DNA of 49,076 nucleotides from Dehalococcoidia bacterium (GTDB lineage: Bacteria; Chloroflexota; Dehalococcoidia; Dehalococcoidales; JAUXAP01). Made by a program: the position numbers and the translations under genes. The number at the start of each line of letters is the position of its first letter. The stretch's first letter is position 1. Where the stretch lies: positions 1-49,076 of the forward strand of contig JAUXAP010000005.1 in the NCBI GenBank assembly GCA_030619865.1, in the 5' to 3' direction. Under the pieces are notes generated by a model, which was not told the DNA's origin, ran no database searches, and worked only from the letters and a program-made list of their open reading frames with translations. Shown in pieces: positions 31,955 to 41,683 of the stretch.

Positions 31955-32367
31955 CCTAAGATTTCTTCCTTAGTAAAAAATAGCTTGATTTCCTCCTCGG
32001 CAGTCTCAATTGAGTCAGAGCCGTGGACGGTATTATGTTCAATATCTAAGCCGAAGTCGCCCCTGATAGTTCCTGCCTTAGCTTTGGCTGGATCAGTTGC
32101 TCCCATTGTTTCTCTGATTGCCTCCACCGCCTTTTTACCCTCAAACACAGCGGCAATTATCGGTGCCGAGGTAATATAGTTGACTAAACTATCAAAGAAA
32201 GGCTTATTTTTGTGGATGGCATAGTGTCGTTTGGCTAATGCTTCATCCAGTTGAAGCATCTTAAGCGCCACTAGCTTAAGCCCCCGACTCTCCAGGTGAG
32301 TGATAATAGTGCCAGCTAACCCCCTTTGCATGGCATCAGGCTTGATAAGAACTAGAGACCTTTCCAT
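31948..32367 (-). CDS. ndk: Nucleoside diphosphate kinase
   Basis: MERSLVLIKPDAMQRGLAGTII, RETMGATDPAKAKAGTIRGDFG, NTVHGSDSIETAEEEI. Confidence 0.97.
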   Translation of the reverse strand: MERSLVLIKPDAMQRGLAGTIITHLESRGLKLVALKMLQLDEALAKRHYAIHKNKPFFDSLVNYITSAPIIAAVFEGKKAVEAIRETMGATDPAKAKAGTIRGDFGLDIEHNTVHGSDSIETAEEEIKLFFTKEEILGY

Positions 32368-32369
32368 GT

Positions 32370-33401
32370 TTAAGTCCCATTATTTTTCAATTGCACTTTA
32401 GTTCTTGTTATTAGAGGTTTCATTAGACCTACCACAGTTATGACTACATTTCCCTTTTTGTGCCCTTTTTCGACATACCTGTGGGCCTCGGCAATTTGTT
32501 CCAACGGATAGCGTCTATCTATGACCGATTTTAACTTTCCCGCCTCAATAAGCTCTCTGAGGAAAATTAAATTTTCAGTGTTTTCGCTTGATAACCCAAA
32601 TTTTACTTTCTTGCTGTTTGTCATTGAAGTCCACGGCGCTCGAACCATCTGTGACAGCCCAGGCTTACACATAAGATAGATTCCTATTTTCTTTAGCGAT
32701 CTTACACAACCTGAAAACGAACTCTTGCCTACCGTGTCAAAAATAATATCGTAGGTCTCACCGCTTCTGCTAAAATCCTCTTGAGTGTAATCAATTACCT
32801 TATCAGCTCCCAGAGATTTCACCAACTCTAAATTCGTGGTGCTGCATACTCCGGTAACTTCTGCCCCGAAGTACTTGGCAAGCTGTACCGCAAAAGTACC
32901 TACACTTCCAGAAGCGCCATAGATAAGGACTTTTTGTCCGCTCTGAATATTTCCCTTATCTCTAAGGAAAGACAATGCTGCAAGCCCCCCAACAGGAACA
33001 GCGGCGGCTTCCTCATAGGTCATATTGGCTGGTTTTATTGCCAGCGTCCCGTCCTCAGGCATACATCTGTACTCGGTATAAGTACCTGAACTCATCCCGG
33101 TAGATGCAAAAACCTGATCACCTTCTTTAAACAGCTTTACATCTTTGCCTACTGCTTCAATTTCCCCGGCTAACTCATGCCCCATTATTTTATTCCTTGG
33201 TTTTCTGAGACCCGCCAATATTCGCATGGGGAGCCACAAAAAGAAAGGGAATTTGAAACTTCGAATTTCACAGTCCGCTGGTGCTACTGTTGATGCAAAT
33301 ATTTTGATGAGTACTTCATTGTCCTTGGGAGTAGTTTTTTCTACCTCTTTGAGCTGAAGAACTTCCGGTGGTCCGTATCTCTCATATACAATCGCTTTCA
33401 T
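32370..33401 (-). CDS. NAD(P)H quinone oxidoreductase/MDR-family alcohol dehydrogenase
   Basis: [79 protein letters not shown]. Confidence 0.93.
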   Translation of the reverse strand: MKAIVYERYGPPEVLQLKEVEKTTPKDNEVLIKIFASTVAPADCEIRSFKFPFFLWLPMRILAGLRKPRNKIMGHELAGEIEAVGKDVKLFKEGDQVFASTGMSSGTYTEYRCMPEDGTLAIKPANMTYEEAAAVPVGGLAALSFLRDKGNIQSGQKVLIYGASGSVGTFAVQLAKYFGAEVTGVCSTTNLELVKSLGADKVIDYTQEDFSRSGETYDIIFDTVGKSSFSGCVRSLKKIGIYLMCKPGLSQMVRAPWTSMTNSKKVKFGLSSENTENLIFLRELIEAGKLKSVIDRRYPLEQIAEAHRYVEKGHKKGNVVITVVGLMKPLITRTKVQLKNNGT

Positions 33402-33571
33402 ATTATCCTTCTTCTAACCGGGATTTCTATATTTCAAAGATGTGATAATGTTAGTCTTGTTCTTACTGGATGTCAAGGCACCGAGTAGCCTGTTGTCAGT
33501 TCAATTGATATCTACGGCTAGATTGTCAGTTTATCCCCGTTCTAAATTATGTCTTTTCAACGAACTATTTA

Positions 33572-34252
33572 TTATCGGTGTTTTGGTTTAGTAATCGCTG
33601 GTCGCCTGAGATATAGTGGCTGTAAAGTAGCCAGGTCATCATAATTACCTGCTTTCAGCCGTTGTTGCCCCAGCTCAGCTAGAAAACTGGCTCGCCGCAA
33701 TCTAGCCGCTGAAGTTGATATTATTGCTCTTTGCTTAAGCTGCTTTCTTAGCCGGGTGGCGATAAATGGTATGAATTCACCGCAAAATATGGTTTTGGTA
33801 GTTATCTGTGAACATAATGCTTCGACAGTGGTTATATGCTCGGCAGTGAGCTGACGCCACCTATTACCTTTTTTCTGATATATGGCAGTGGCAATCTCTT
33901 CCCTACCGGCATTAAATATCGGGCAGATAGGCAAACCAGTCTCAGCATGCTGGTAAGCTTCTACTTCTAGAGTACTGATACCAACTATTGGGACTCCCAG
34001 ACTAAAAGCTAACCCCTTTGCCGTGCTGACTCCAACTCGTAATCCATTGAAGCTCCCCGGCCCTCTGGCTACGATAATGCAACTGACCGATTGAAGGCTT
34101 AACTTATTCTGATTTAGTAGATGGGTCAGGCGAGGTAGTAGCTCAATAGTATGGTTTTGTTCACAGCGCCAGGTTAATTCGACCAGCACTTCTCCGTCTT
34201 GGACGAGGGCCAAGCTAGCCGTAGTTGTTGAGGTATCTATGGCCAGTTGCAT
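33572..34252 (-). CDS. tsaB: tRNA threonylcarbamoyladenosine biosynthesis protein TsaB
   Basis: MQLAIDTSTTTASLALV, ARGPGSFNGLRVGVSTAKGLAFSLGVPIVGISTLE. Confidence 0.94.
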   Translation of the reverse strand: MQLAIDTSTTTASLALVQDGEVLVELTWRCEQNHTIELLPRLTHLLNQNKLSLQSVSCIIVARGPGSFNGLRVGVSTAKGLAFSLGVPIVGISTLEVEAYQHAETGLPICPIFNAGREEIATAIYQKKGNRWRQLTAEHITTVEALCSQITTKTIFCGEFIPFIATRLRKQLKQRAIISTSAARLRRASFLAELGQQRLKAGNYDDLATLQPLYLRRPAITKPKHR

Positions 34253-34255
34253 TAG

Positions 34256-34789
34256 CTATTCAGCCCTTTCCTTGAGTTGGGCTAGTATCTCTGAATAACG
34301 TTTGCCGCTGGGTTTAATTTGAAAACTACGCTCAGTATCAGAAAGATAGCTTATTTGAATCAGGAGGTGCTCTGTTGGCAGCGCACTTAATCCCTTTTCG
34401 GCCCATTCCACTACACAAACACCATTACCATATAGATATTCATCCAAGCCCAATTCCTCAATTTCTTCTATGTGGTCAAGCCGATACAGGTCTATATGAT
34501 ATAAAGGCAGCCTGCCGTAAAGTTCCCTCATGATGACAAAGGAGGGGCTTAGCGTGTATTCTTTAATATTTAGCCCCCAAGCAATACCCTGGGTGAGGCA
34601 GGTCTTACCTGTCCCCAAGCTGCCAACGAGGAGGAAAATATCGCCAAGTAGGGCTAACTTGCCGATACGGACTCCGAACCTCTGGGTCTGCTCCGGACTG
34701 CGACTAATTAGCTCAAAGCAGTTCATAGCTATTCTGTCTGGTGAATTTAGAGACTGACTTGGCTTCATCTTAAAGTAAAATGCTCCCAT
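34256..34789 (-). CDS. tsaE: tRNA threonylcarbamoyladenosine biosynthesis ATPase TsaE
   Basis: LVGSLGTGKTCLTQGIAWGLNI, SPSFVIMREL, LYHIDLYRLDHIEEIEELGLDEYL; start may be further downstream because it overlaps thiL. Confidence 0.93.
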   Translation of the reverse strand: MGAFYFKMKPSQSLNSPDRIAMNCFELISRSPEQTQRFGVRIGKLALLGDIFLLVGSLGTGKTCLTQGIAWGLNIKEYTLSPSFVIMRELYGRLPLYHIDLYRLDHIEEIEELGLDEYLYGNGVCVVEWAEKGLSALPTEHLLIQISYLSDTERSFQIKPSGKRYSEILAQLKERAE

Positions 34790-35760
34790 CCCACCTTAGT
34801 CAGATTAAAGGGATTCCCTTTGCTATCAACCAAGGTTACTGCGCCTATCTTATCAGCTACAACTTCACCGATTACTGTCACCGGGCGGGAGGTTGCTGTT
34901 CTTACTTTATCAACGACCTGAGCGCTTCCGGTAAATAGCAATTCATAGTCCTCGCCACCGGATAGGGCTAGCTCAAGCGCCCTATCACCGAAGTTAGTCT
35001 TAACTGTGGGCAGGATAGGCACACGGTCAACTTCTATTCGGGCGCTAACCTGGCTGGCTTTACATATATGGTCCAGGTCGGAAATAAGCCCATCGCTAAT
35101 ATCTATAGCTGTTTTCACCCCTTGTTCTACCAGTAGTTGTCCTTCAGCTATTCGGGGGTAGGGGCGAAGGAAAGCTTCTTTTAAGCAAGCAGTAGCTTCA
35201 GGGGAGAATTGAAGTTGCTTACTAAGCGTCTCTGCCCCAGCGGCGGCAGCACCTAAATAACCAGTAACAGCTACTTTCTCACCAGGCTTAGCTGCTGAGC
35301 GGCTGAGTACATGTTTATCCTGACTTTTGGTGCTGCCAAGAATAGTAATGCTAATAGTGACCAGAGGTGCACTACTTGTATCGCCACCGACTATAGCTAC
35401 TTCAAACTGCTTTGCCAGTTCAATTATTCCTTTGTAGAGGGCAATAACCTCTTCTACTTCGGTAGAGTCGGGTAAGGCTAATGATACCAATGCATACCTA
35501 GGCAAGCCGCCCATAGCGGCAATATCACTCAGGTTGACTGCCAGTGCTTTCCAACCCAGCTCTTCCCAGGAAATTATATCCAAGGAAAAGTGTACACCTT
35601 GAATAAGAGAATCAACAGTAGCTAGTTGAATTGAGGCATCGCCGTGCCAGGCAGCTGCGTCATCACCAATACCGATTAGAAGTTGATTATTGGGCGAAGT
35701 ACCAACCGTTTTAGCCAGGAGGTCAATCAGCCCGAATTCCCCCAGTTCCGAGAGCTTCAT
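34765..35760 (-). CDS. thiL: Thiamine-monophosphate kinase
   Basis: MKLSELGEFGLIDLLAK, GIGDDAAAWHG, AVNLSDIAAMGGLPRYALVSLALP, IVGGDTSSAPLVTISITILG, DISDGLISDLDHIC; ATG 35760 preferred. Confidence 0.94.
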   Translation of the reverse strand: MKLSELGEFGLIDLLAKTVGTSPNNQLLIGIGDDAAAWHGDASIQLATVDSLIQGVHFSLDIISWEELGWKALAVNLSDIAAMGGLPRYALVSLALPDSTEVEEVIALYKGIIELAKQFEVAIVGGDTSSAPLVTISITILGSTKSQDKHVLSRSAAKPGEKVAVTGYLGAAAAGAETLSKQLQFSPEATACLKEAFLRPYPRIAEGQLLVEQGVKTAIDISDGLISDLDHICKASQVSARIEVDRVPILPTVKTNFGDRALELALSGGEDYELLFTGSAQVVDKVRTATSRPVTVIGEVVADKIGAVTLVDSKGNPFNLTKVGWEHFTLR

Positions 35761-35856
35761 AGTGGGATTATAGCATGCCTGTATTCGAGCCACAAAAGTT
35801 AGATTTGAAAAGGTCGTCCATTTGCGTTATAAATATGTTGGAGCTTAAACTAAAGG

Positions 35857-36915
35857 GTGATGATGAAACCTGGAGTTCTGGTTAAGTATAGAGACTTCCT
35901 TCCGATTACCTCTAATACGCCGCTGTTTTCCTTGGGAGAGGGAGACACCCCTCTGGTCAGGTGCAGCCAGTTGGAGAAAGTAACCGGTTGCGGGGAACTG
36001 TACTTCAAGCTAGAGGGATGTAATCCTACCGGCTCATTTAAGGACAGGGGAATGGTGGTCGCTGTAGCTAAAGCATTGGAGGCAAGCAGCAGGGCGATAA
36101 TATGTGCCTCAACTGGCAATACCAGTGCCTCAGCTGCAGCTTATGCTGCTTACTGTGGGCTTACCGCTATTATTATCGTGCCCAAAGGTAAGATTGCGCT
36201 GGGTAAACTGGCTCAAGCTATTGTCTATGGAGCTAAAATAGTCACTATTGATGGAAATTTTGACCAGGCTCTGAATATAGTGCGAAGCCTAACTGAGAAG
36301 CACCCAGTTACTCTAGTAAACTCGGTTAATCCCCACCGGATAGAGGGACAAAAAACGGCTGCTTTTGAGATTGTTGATGCTTTAGGTGAGGCTCCTGACT
36401 ATCTTTTTATCCCGGTAGGTAATGCCGGTAATATCACCGCCTACTGGAAGGGTTTTGTGGAATACTTTCAAGTAGGTAGAGCTAAGAAGAAACCTAGAAT
36501 GATGGGCTTTCAAGCCGAGGGTGCTGCCCCTATTGTTCGGGATCATGTTATTGAAGAGCCGGAGACGGTTGCCTCAGCGATACGAATCGGCAATCCAGCT
36601 AGCTGGCAAAAGGCTGTTGCCGCTCGTGATGAGTCTGAAGGCATTATTGATATGGTCAGTGATGAAGAGATTATGGCGGCTCATCGGCTTCTGGCCACTA
36701 AAGGAGGGGTCTTTGGTGAACCAGCTTCAGCAGCTTCCTTAGCCGGGCTCATTAAGCTTTCTCAAAAAGGGATGAACCTTTCGCAAAAGAGGGTGGTTTG
36801 TGTGGTAACCGGTACCGGATTGAAGGATACCGATACCGTTCTGAAAAGTGCCGAGCCCTTTCTTGAGCTTCCGGTTGATTTAGGCGCTGTGGAGAAGGCT
36901 TTAGGCTGGGGTTAG
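35857..36915 (+). CDS. thrC: Threonine synthase
   Basis: SLGEGDTPLVRCSQLEK, YFKLEGCNPTGSFKDRGMVVAVAKA, CASTGNTSASAAAYAAYCGL, PVGNAGNITAYWKGF. Confidence 0.93.
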   Translation: MMMKPGVLVKYRDFLPITSNTPLFSLGEGDTPLVRCSQLEKVTGCGELYFKLEGCNPTGSFKDRGMVVAVAKALEASSRAIICASTGNTSASAAAYAAYCGLTAIIIVPKGKIALGKLAQAIVYGAKIVTIDGNFDQALNIVRSLTEKHPVTLVNSVNPHRIEGQKTAAFEIVDALGEAPDYLFIPVGNAGNITAYWKGFVEYFQVGRAKKKPRMMGFQAEGAAPIVRDHVIEEPETVASAIRIGNPASWQKAVAARDESEGIIDMVSDEEIMAAHRLLATKGGVFGEPASAASLAGLIKLSQKGMNLSQKRVVCVVTGTGLKDTDTVLKSAEPFLELPVDLGAVEKALGWG

Positions 36916-36990
36916 CAGTACCTCACATTAGGTCATTCAGATATAATTAGACAAGAACGAGCAACAATATCAATCTGAGGCGTATGGCTA

Positions 36991-38208
36991 ATGAAATTGA
37001 AACATTTACACTATGGCTGGGTTACGGTTATTATCGCTACCTGTCTCTTCGCTGTACAAGGAATTGTAGTTTACACTTTTGGCGTATTTTTAATCCCGTT
37101 GGCAACAGCCTTTACCTGGGACAGGGGAGTCTTATCAGGTGCTGTTTCAGTGGCTTGGTTAGTATCTGGACTTCTGGCTATCCTTAGCGGAAGATTAAGT
37201 GATAGATATGGTCCCCGTGTCTTGGTTACTATTAGTGGACTGCTAGTCGGAGCAGGATTTTTATTAATGTCACAGATTAACTCATTATGGCAAGTATATT
37301 TAGCCCGGGGATTTCTTATGGGGGTTGGTGGCGCTTGTGTTTTCATTCCTATTATGTCTACCATACCCAGGTGGTTTGCCAGTAAGAGAGGGATAGCTAT
37401 TGGAATTGTTTCTGCTGGGTTCGGCTTAGGTGGGATGTTTGCGCCACCCTTAGCTCAATGGCTTATATCTGGCTATGGTTGGCGCCAAGCCTTTCTTATT
37501 CTGGGCTTAATAGTCTTAGCCATCAATGTCCCCTTGGCGCAATTTATGAAACACAGCCCCCAACGGATGGGACTCAAGCCGTATGGGGAGGCTGAACCAA
37601 CAGAAACTAAACAACCCTCAGCTATAGAGGGGGTTTCTTTTAAACAAGCAATTAAAACCAGCCGCCTTTGGCTCTTTAGTGTAATACTAGCCGGCTTCTG
37701 GTTTTGTATGCAAGTGATAATTGTTCATCTTGCCCCTTACGCTACTGATATCGGAATTCCAGCGGCAATAGCCGCCAGTATGCTAGCTGTTATTGGTGGG
37801 TGTAGTGTTATCGGGCGGCTCTTCATGGGCTTTATCTCCGACAGGGTAAGCAGTAGGGTAGCCTTGATTGCCTGTGTTACCGCTGCAACATTAGCTCTAA
37901 TATGGCTTACATTTGCTAAAGAAATCTGGATGTTCTATATATTTGCTGTGGTCTTTGGCATTGCCTATGGGGCTATAGTTCCACTAGAAATAACCTTACC
38001 GGTGAAATTATTTGGTCTTCGCTCTTTAGGGGCGATACTTGGGGGCATCATGTTTATTAGTACTATTGGTGGAGCTTTAGGGGCGCCTGTAGCTGGAAGT
38101 ATCTTTGATGCAAAGGGAAGTTACGATTTAGCTTTACTAGCCAGTGTAATAGTTAGTGCGCTGGCTCTCATCCTTAGTCTGATTTTATTGCGTTCCAAGG
38201 AGACGTAG
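36991..38208 (+). CDS. MFS transporter (OFA/monocarboxylate-like)
   Basis: 12-TM pattern; GRLSDRYGPRVLV, PRWFASKRGIAIGIVSAGFGLGGMFAPPLAQWLI, GRLFMGFISDRVSSR. Confidence 0.92.
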   Translation: MKLKHLHYGWVTVIIATCLFAVQGIVVYTFGVFLIPLATAFTWDRGVLSGAVSVAWLVSGLLAILSGRLSDRYGPRVLVTISGLLVGAGFLLMSQINSLWQVYLARGFLMGVGGACVFIPIMSTIPRWFASKRGIAIGIVSAGFGLGGMFAPPLAQWLISGYGWRQAFLILGLIVLAINVPLAQFMKHSPQRMGLKPYGEAEPTETKQPSAIEGVSFKQAIKTSRLWLFSVILAGFWFCMQVIIVHLAPYATDIGIPAAIAASMLAVIGGCSVIGRLFMGFISDRVSSRVALIACVTAATLALIWLTFAKEIWMFYIFAVVFGIAYGAIVPLEITLPVKLFGLRSLGAILGGIMFISTIGGALGAPVAGSIFDAKGSYDLALLASVIVSALALILSLILLRSKET

Positions 38209-38241
38209 TGTCCTGTTGACCAAAACAAGGTATCCTAAAGA

Positions 38242-38254
38242 GCGTATCATACGC
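38242..38254. promoter_or_regulatory. Perfect dyad GCGTAT-C-ATACGC just upstream of a TATAAT box; candidate operator for folE
   Basis: 6-bp half-sites at 38242-38247 and 38249-38254; TATAAT at 38256-38261; folE start 38293. Confidence 0.4.
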
Positions 38255-38292
38255 CTATAATTATGTTGTAATAACGTTAAAGGAGGATTAAA

Positions 38293-38859
38293 GTGTTCAA
38301 CGAGGCTCAAATTATAAAAGCAGTAGCTTCTATCATTAAAGCTATTGGGGAAGACCCAAAAAGAGAAGGCTTGGTGGATACCCCCAAGCGTGTGGCAGAG
38401 ATGTATGCCGAGCTTTTTATGGGACTTGGTAAGGACCCGAAGGATGAACTAACGGCAAGTTATGAAGAAGGACACCGGGAAATGGTAATTGTGAGGGATA
38501 TCCCCTTTTATTCTATGTGTGAGCATCACCTTTTGCCGTTTTGCGGCACAGTTCATATAGGCTATGTCCCAGATGTTAGCGGGCGTATTGTTGGTATCAG
38601 CAAATTAGCCAGAGTGGTAGAAATCATTGCTAGGCGTCCTCAGATTCAGGAGAGAATGACTACTCAAATTGCTGATACCATTGTTGATGGAATTAAGCCT
38701 GATGGGGTAGGGGTAGTTGTTCAGGCTGAACATCAGTGTATGATTATGCGTGGTATCAAGAAACCAGGAAGCTCTATTATTACCTCGGCTCTGAGGGGCA
38801 CCTTCCGCAGTAAAGTAAAAACTAGGAACGAATTTTTCTCTCTATTAGAGGGTAGATAG
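38293..38859 (+). CDS. folE: GTP cyclohydrolase I
   Basis: LVDTPKRVAEMYAELFMGL, YSMCEHHLLPFCGTVHIGYVP, GISKLARVVEI, QAEHQCMIMRG; GTG start after AAAGGAGG. Confidence 0.97.
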   Translation: MFNEAQIIKAVASIIKAIGEDPKREGLVDTPKRVAEMYAELFMGLGKDPKDELTASYEEGHREMVIVRDIPFYSMCEHHLLPFCGTVHIGYVPDVSGRIVGISKLARVVEIIARRPQIQERMTTQIADTIVDGIKPDGVGVVVQAEHQCMIMRGIKKPGSSIITSALRGTFRSKVKTRNEFFSLLEGR

Positions 38860-38877
38860 GCTTATTATCTTTTTTAA

Positions 38878-39558
38878 TCACCCTTGAAGTAGGCAAAGCG
38901 CCTTGTTAAAAGCCGCTTGGTTACTGGTAACCACCGGTAGGCCGAAAGCTGCTTTCAATTGGGGGATAGCTTCCATGGCTCGGAAATTGGTGCAGGAAAA
39001 GAAGAGGCAATCGGGATTTAGCCCTTGAATCTTCTCTTTAGTGAATTGGACGATTTGGTCCACACCTACCTGTGCGATGGCGAAGTTCTCGGAGATTCCT
39101 AAGCCAAAGATACCAATGGCCTCCAGCCCTGACGCTTCAATACTGCTCTTGATGCGCTGATTGAGTTCGTCCACGTATGGGGTAAGGATGAGCACCTTCT
39201 TTGCCTCTGTTGCGACTAAGGCCTCATTAACGGATTCGATGACACTGACCACGGGGGATGTGGTCACAGCGGATATCTCGGCGCACATCTTCCGGGCGTA
39301 GTCACGCCCACGTAAGGCACCACCGGAGGTGCAACCAAAGACCACTACATGGGGACGCACCGTGCTTAAGTCCTTGGCTGCCGGAAGAGTAAACTCATCA
39401 AGCATGCGCTCCTCACCGGCGACGGTGGTCTCCTCCATATACATTCGTGCCGTGTGCAGGCTGACATTTTGGGGCAGATGGCGGTAGAAATCGGGCTCCA
39501 TCACGGAGTTAGAAGAGGGCACAATAAGCCCCATGCGCTGCTGCTCTTTGGCAATCAT
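38878..39558 (-). CDS. Arylmalonate decarboxylase/maleate isomerase-like Asp/Glu racemase-superfamily protein
   Basis: RMGLIVPSSNSVMEPDFYRHLP; two Cys motifs VVFGCTSGGALRG and FFSCTNFRAMEAI; LPVVTSNQAAF. Confidence 0.85.
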   Translation of the reverse strand: MIAKEQQRMGLIVPSSNSVMEPDFYRHLPQNVSLHTARMYMEETTVAGEERMLDEFTLPAAKDLSTVRPHVVVFGCTSGGALRGRDYARKMCAEISAVTTSPVVSVIESVNEALVATEAKKVLILTPYVDELNQRIKSSIEASGLEAIGIFGLGISENFAIAQVGVDQIVQFTKEKIQGLNPDCLFFSCTNFRAMEAIPQLKAAFGLPVVTSNQAAFNKALCLLQG

Positions 39559-39601
39559 ATTGAGTTCCTTTCCAGTTTAGGCAAAGCTCTCTCCACCTTT
39601 T

Positions 39602-40477
39602 CTAAAGTCCCAGAAGCTTTCTGGGGTTAGTCTTAATGAGCCGCTCCACATCCTTCTCTGGCATGCCCTTCTCATAAAGGCACTGGGCATAGATACGCAA
39701 GCCCTCATTGGGCATCGGGTTATGACGCTGACCACCATCGCTACTAATGACGCAATTATTTACCCCTAGAGCCTCGATGGTCTCCTTTACTCTGTCTATT
39801 GTGGTGTAAGCCCACATGGGTGAGACAGTGCAATAGACGAACTCGGGCATAGCGCCCAAAGAGAACATTTCTTTAAGGAAGTCTAGATCTTCCGCGCCCA
39901 CTGGGACACAGAAAAAGGGATGGGTAATCAGTATCTTTTTAACTCCCCGCTTGCGGGCTTCAGTCACGAGGAGGCGGATTTCGGGCACAGAAAGGTGAGC
40001 GGTACCCAGGATAGTATTATACTGGGCAATGAGTTCCAGTACCTCAATAGCTTCAGGAATAAGTTTGCCATTCTTAAGTACAGTAATACCTGCCTTGGTC
40101 TTTTTGCTTCCGCTTACCTGCACATCATAGACACCGGTGGAACCGTGCACTTCGGCATGGTGCGCCGAGTCAATAGTAGGCATCCAAACCTCCTTGGCTC
40201 CAATCCGCAGCGCCGCTTCCACTGCTGAGGGATTGATGCCTCCCACATAAGAATTTAGCACAATACCGCCGAAAATCTTGAGCTCCGGAAACTCGCTCTG
40301 CAAGAGATAAGCACGGCTGGCTGTGCTCTCATGGTGACATTTGAACATGATGGCGGCTATACCTGCCTCAGCTGCAGACTGAGCAATGGTTCGGTCATCC
40401 CCAATACGGGGGAAGAGGCAGGGGTGGGTGTGGATGTGAAGGTCAATGGCACCATGTATATCTATCAAACTAGGCAT
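39602..40477 (-). CDS. Amidohydrolase-like metal-dependent hydrolase (DUF6282-like)
   Basis: AIDLHIHTHPCLFPRIGDD, FKCHHESTASRAYLL, GTAHLSVPEIRLLVTEARKRGVKKILITHPFF, VISSDGGQRHNP. Confidence 0.82.
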   Translation of the reverse strand: MPSLIDIHGAIDLHIHTHPCLFPRIGDDRTIAQSAAEAGIAAIMFKCHHESTASRAYLLQSEFPELKIFGGIVLNSYVGGINPSAVEAALRIGAKEVWMPTIDSAHHAEVHGSTGVYDVQVSGSKKTKAGITVLKNGKLIPEAIEVLELIAQYNTILGTAHLSVPEIRLLVTEARKRGVKKILITHPFFCVPVGAEDLDFLKEMFSLGAMPEFVYCTVSPMWAYTTIDRVKETIEALGVNNCVISSDGGQRHNPMPNEGLRIYAQCLYEKGMPEKDVERLIKTNPRKLLGL

Positions 40478-40498
40478 ATCTTACTCCTTTCTTATTCC

Positions 40499-41662
40499 TT
40501 ATTTTAGGGAGAGGGCTTGGCGTGGGCACGTCTCCACGCAGAGGCCACAGCCATCACAGTTTTCCGGTCTGGTATTAAGATGTCCTTGCCTATCGGTGTA
40601 GAGGGCATCGTAGAAGCAGACCTTAAGACATAGACCACAGTCGTCACACTTTTCCTGTTCTAAAATCACATGCTTCGGAGGGCAGGCTGCATATTCTTGG
40701 ATAGTGGTGATATGGGGAAGGGTGATGCCCCGAAAGTCCTCAATAGAATTATACCCTTTGCGCTCCATAAACTGGCTAAGTCCGCTTACTAACTTGTCCA
40801 GGACTTCATAGCCATCCCACATGACAGCAGTAACGGTTTGTACCGTAGTCGCTCCCAGCATGATGTATTCCACTATGTCCTCCCAACTGCGCACTCCACC
40901 TACGGCCGAAATAGGAATGTCTACCGCCCGGGCTACCTCGGAAACGAAGCGCTGGATGATAGGCTTAATAGCTGGACCGGTATAGCCACCATAGGCTGGA
41001 AGGTAAGGTTTCCCCGTTTCTATATCTACCCCGGCCAGGGACTTTACCGAGTTGGATATAGTGAGAAAGTCAGCTCCGGCATCTTTAGCCGCCTGGGCGA
41101 TGGGTACCATGTCGGAGACATTGGGAGTCATCTTCACTCCCACTGGCAGACTGGTTGCCTCCTTTACTGCCCTGGTCTGAGTAACCACTATTTCGATATT
41201 TTGCTCTACCATATTTTGACCCACATGGGCATCAGACACAGGGCAGGAGACATTGAGTTCAAACATATCAACAAGGCCAGTGGCTTCCACTCTCTTGGCA
41301 AGTGCTACAGTCTCTTCTGGGGCACCCTCGGCTACGATGCTGGCAATTACTTTGGCTCCTCCCTCAGCGGCGATGGCTAGCTCTCGGTCGAGCCATTCTT
41401 CGAGGGGCATGGTGGAATAGAGCTCTGTATTTACCATGCCGAAAGGGCGCCTTCTGCCGTGGCGGACGAAATGCAGGCGTCCGCAGCGAGGATGCTGGCT
41501 CAAGAGAGCTGGCGTGGTGATGGTCTTGGGAATTATAGCCCCCGCTCCAGCCAGCCCTCCCTTTTTTGAAGCTTCACCATCCCGGCTGGGGGTCGCTGAC
41601 CCCAAAATAATGGGGTTACGTAACTTTACTCCGGCAAAGCTTACCTCTAGTCTGTCAGTCAT
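40499..41662 (-). CDS. Dihydroorotate/dihydropyrimidine dehydrogenase-like flavoprotein with C-terminal 2x[4Fe-4S] ferredoxin domain (PreA-like)
   Basis: KLRNPIILGSATPSRDGE, ELNVSCPVS, PVGVKMTPNVSDM, CDDCGLCLKVCFYDAL and CDGCGLCVETCPRQAL. Confidence 0.88.
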   Translation of the reverse strand: MTDRLEVSFAGVKLRNPIILGSATPSRDGEASKKGGLAGAGAIIPKTITTPALLSQHPRCGRLHFVRHGRRRPFGMVNTELYSTMPLEEWLDRELAIAAEGGAKVIASIVAEGAPEETVALAKRVEATGLVDMFELNVSCPVSDAHVGQNMVEQNIEIVVTQTRAVKEATSLPVGVKMTPNVSDMVPIAQAAKDAGADFLTISNSVKSLAGVDIETGKPYLPAYGGYTGPAIKPIIQRFVSEVARAVDIPISAVGGVRSWEDIVEYIMLGATTVQTVTAVMWDGYEVLDKLVSGLSQFMERKGYNSIEDFRGITLPHITTIQEYAACPPKHVILEQEKCDDCGLCLKVCFYDALYTDRQGHLNTRPENCDGCGLCVETCPRQALSLK

Positions 41663-41683
41663 ATTTCCTTCTTGGTGCCAAAG

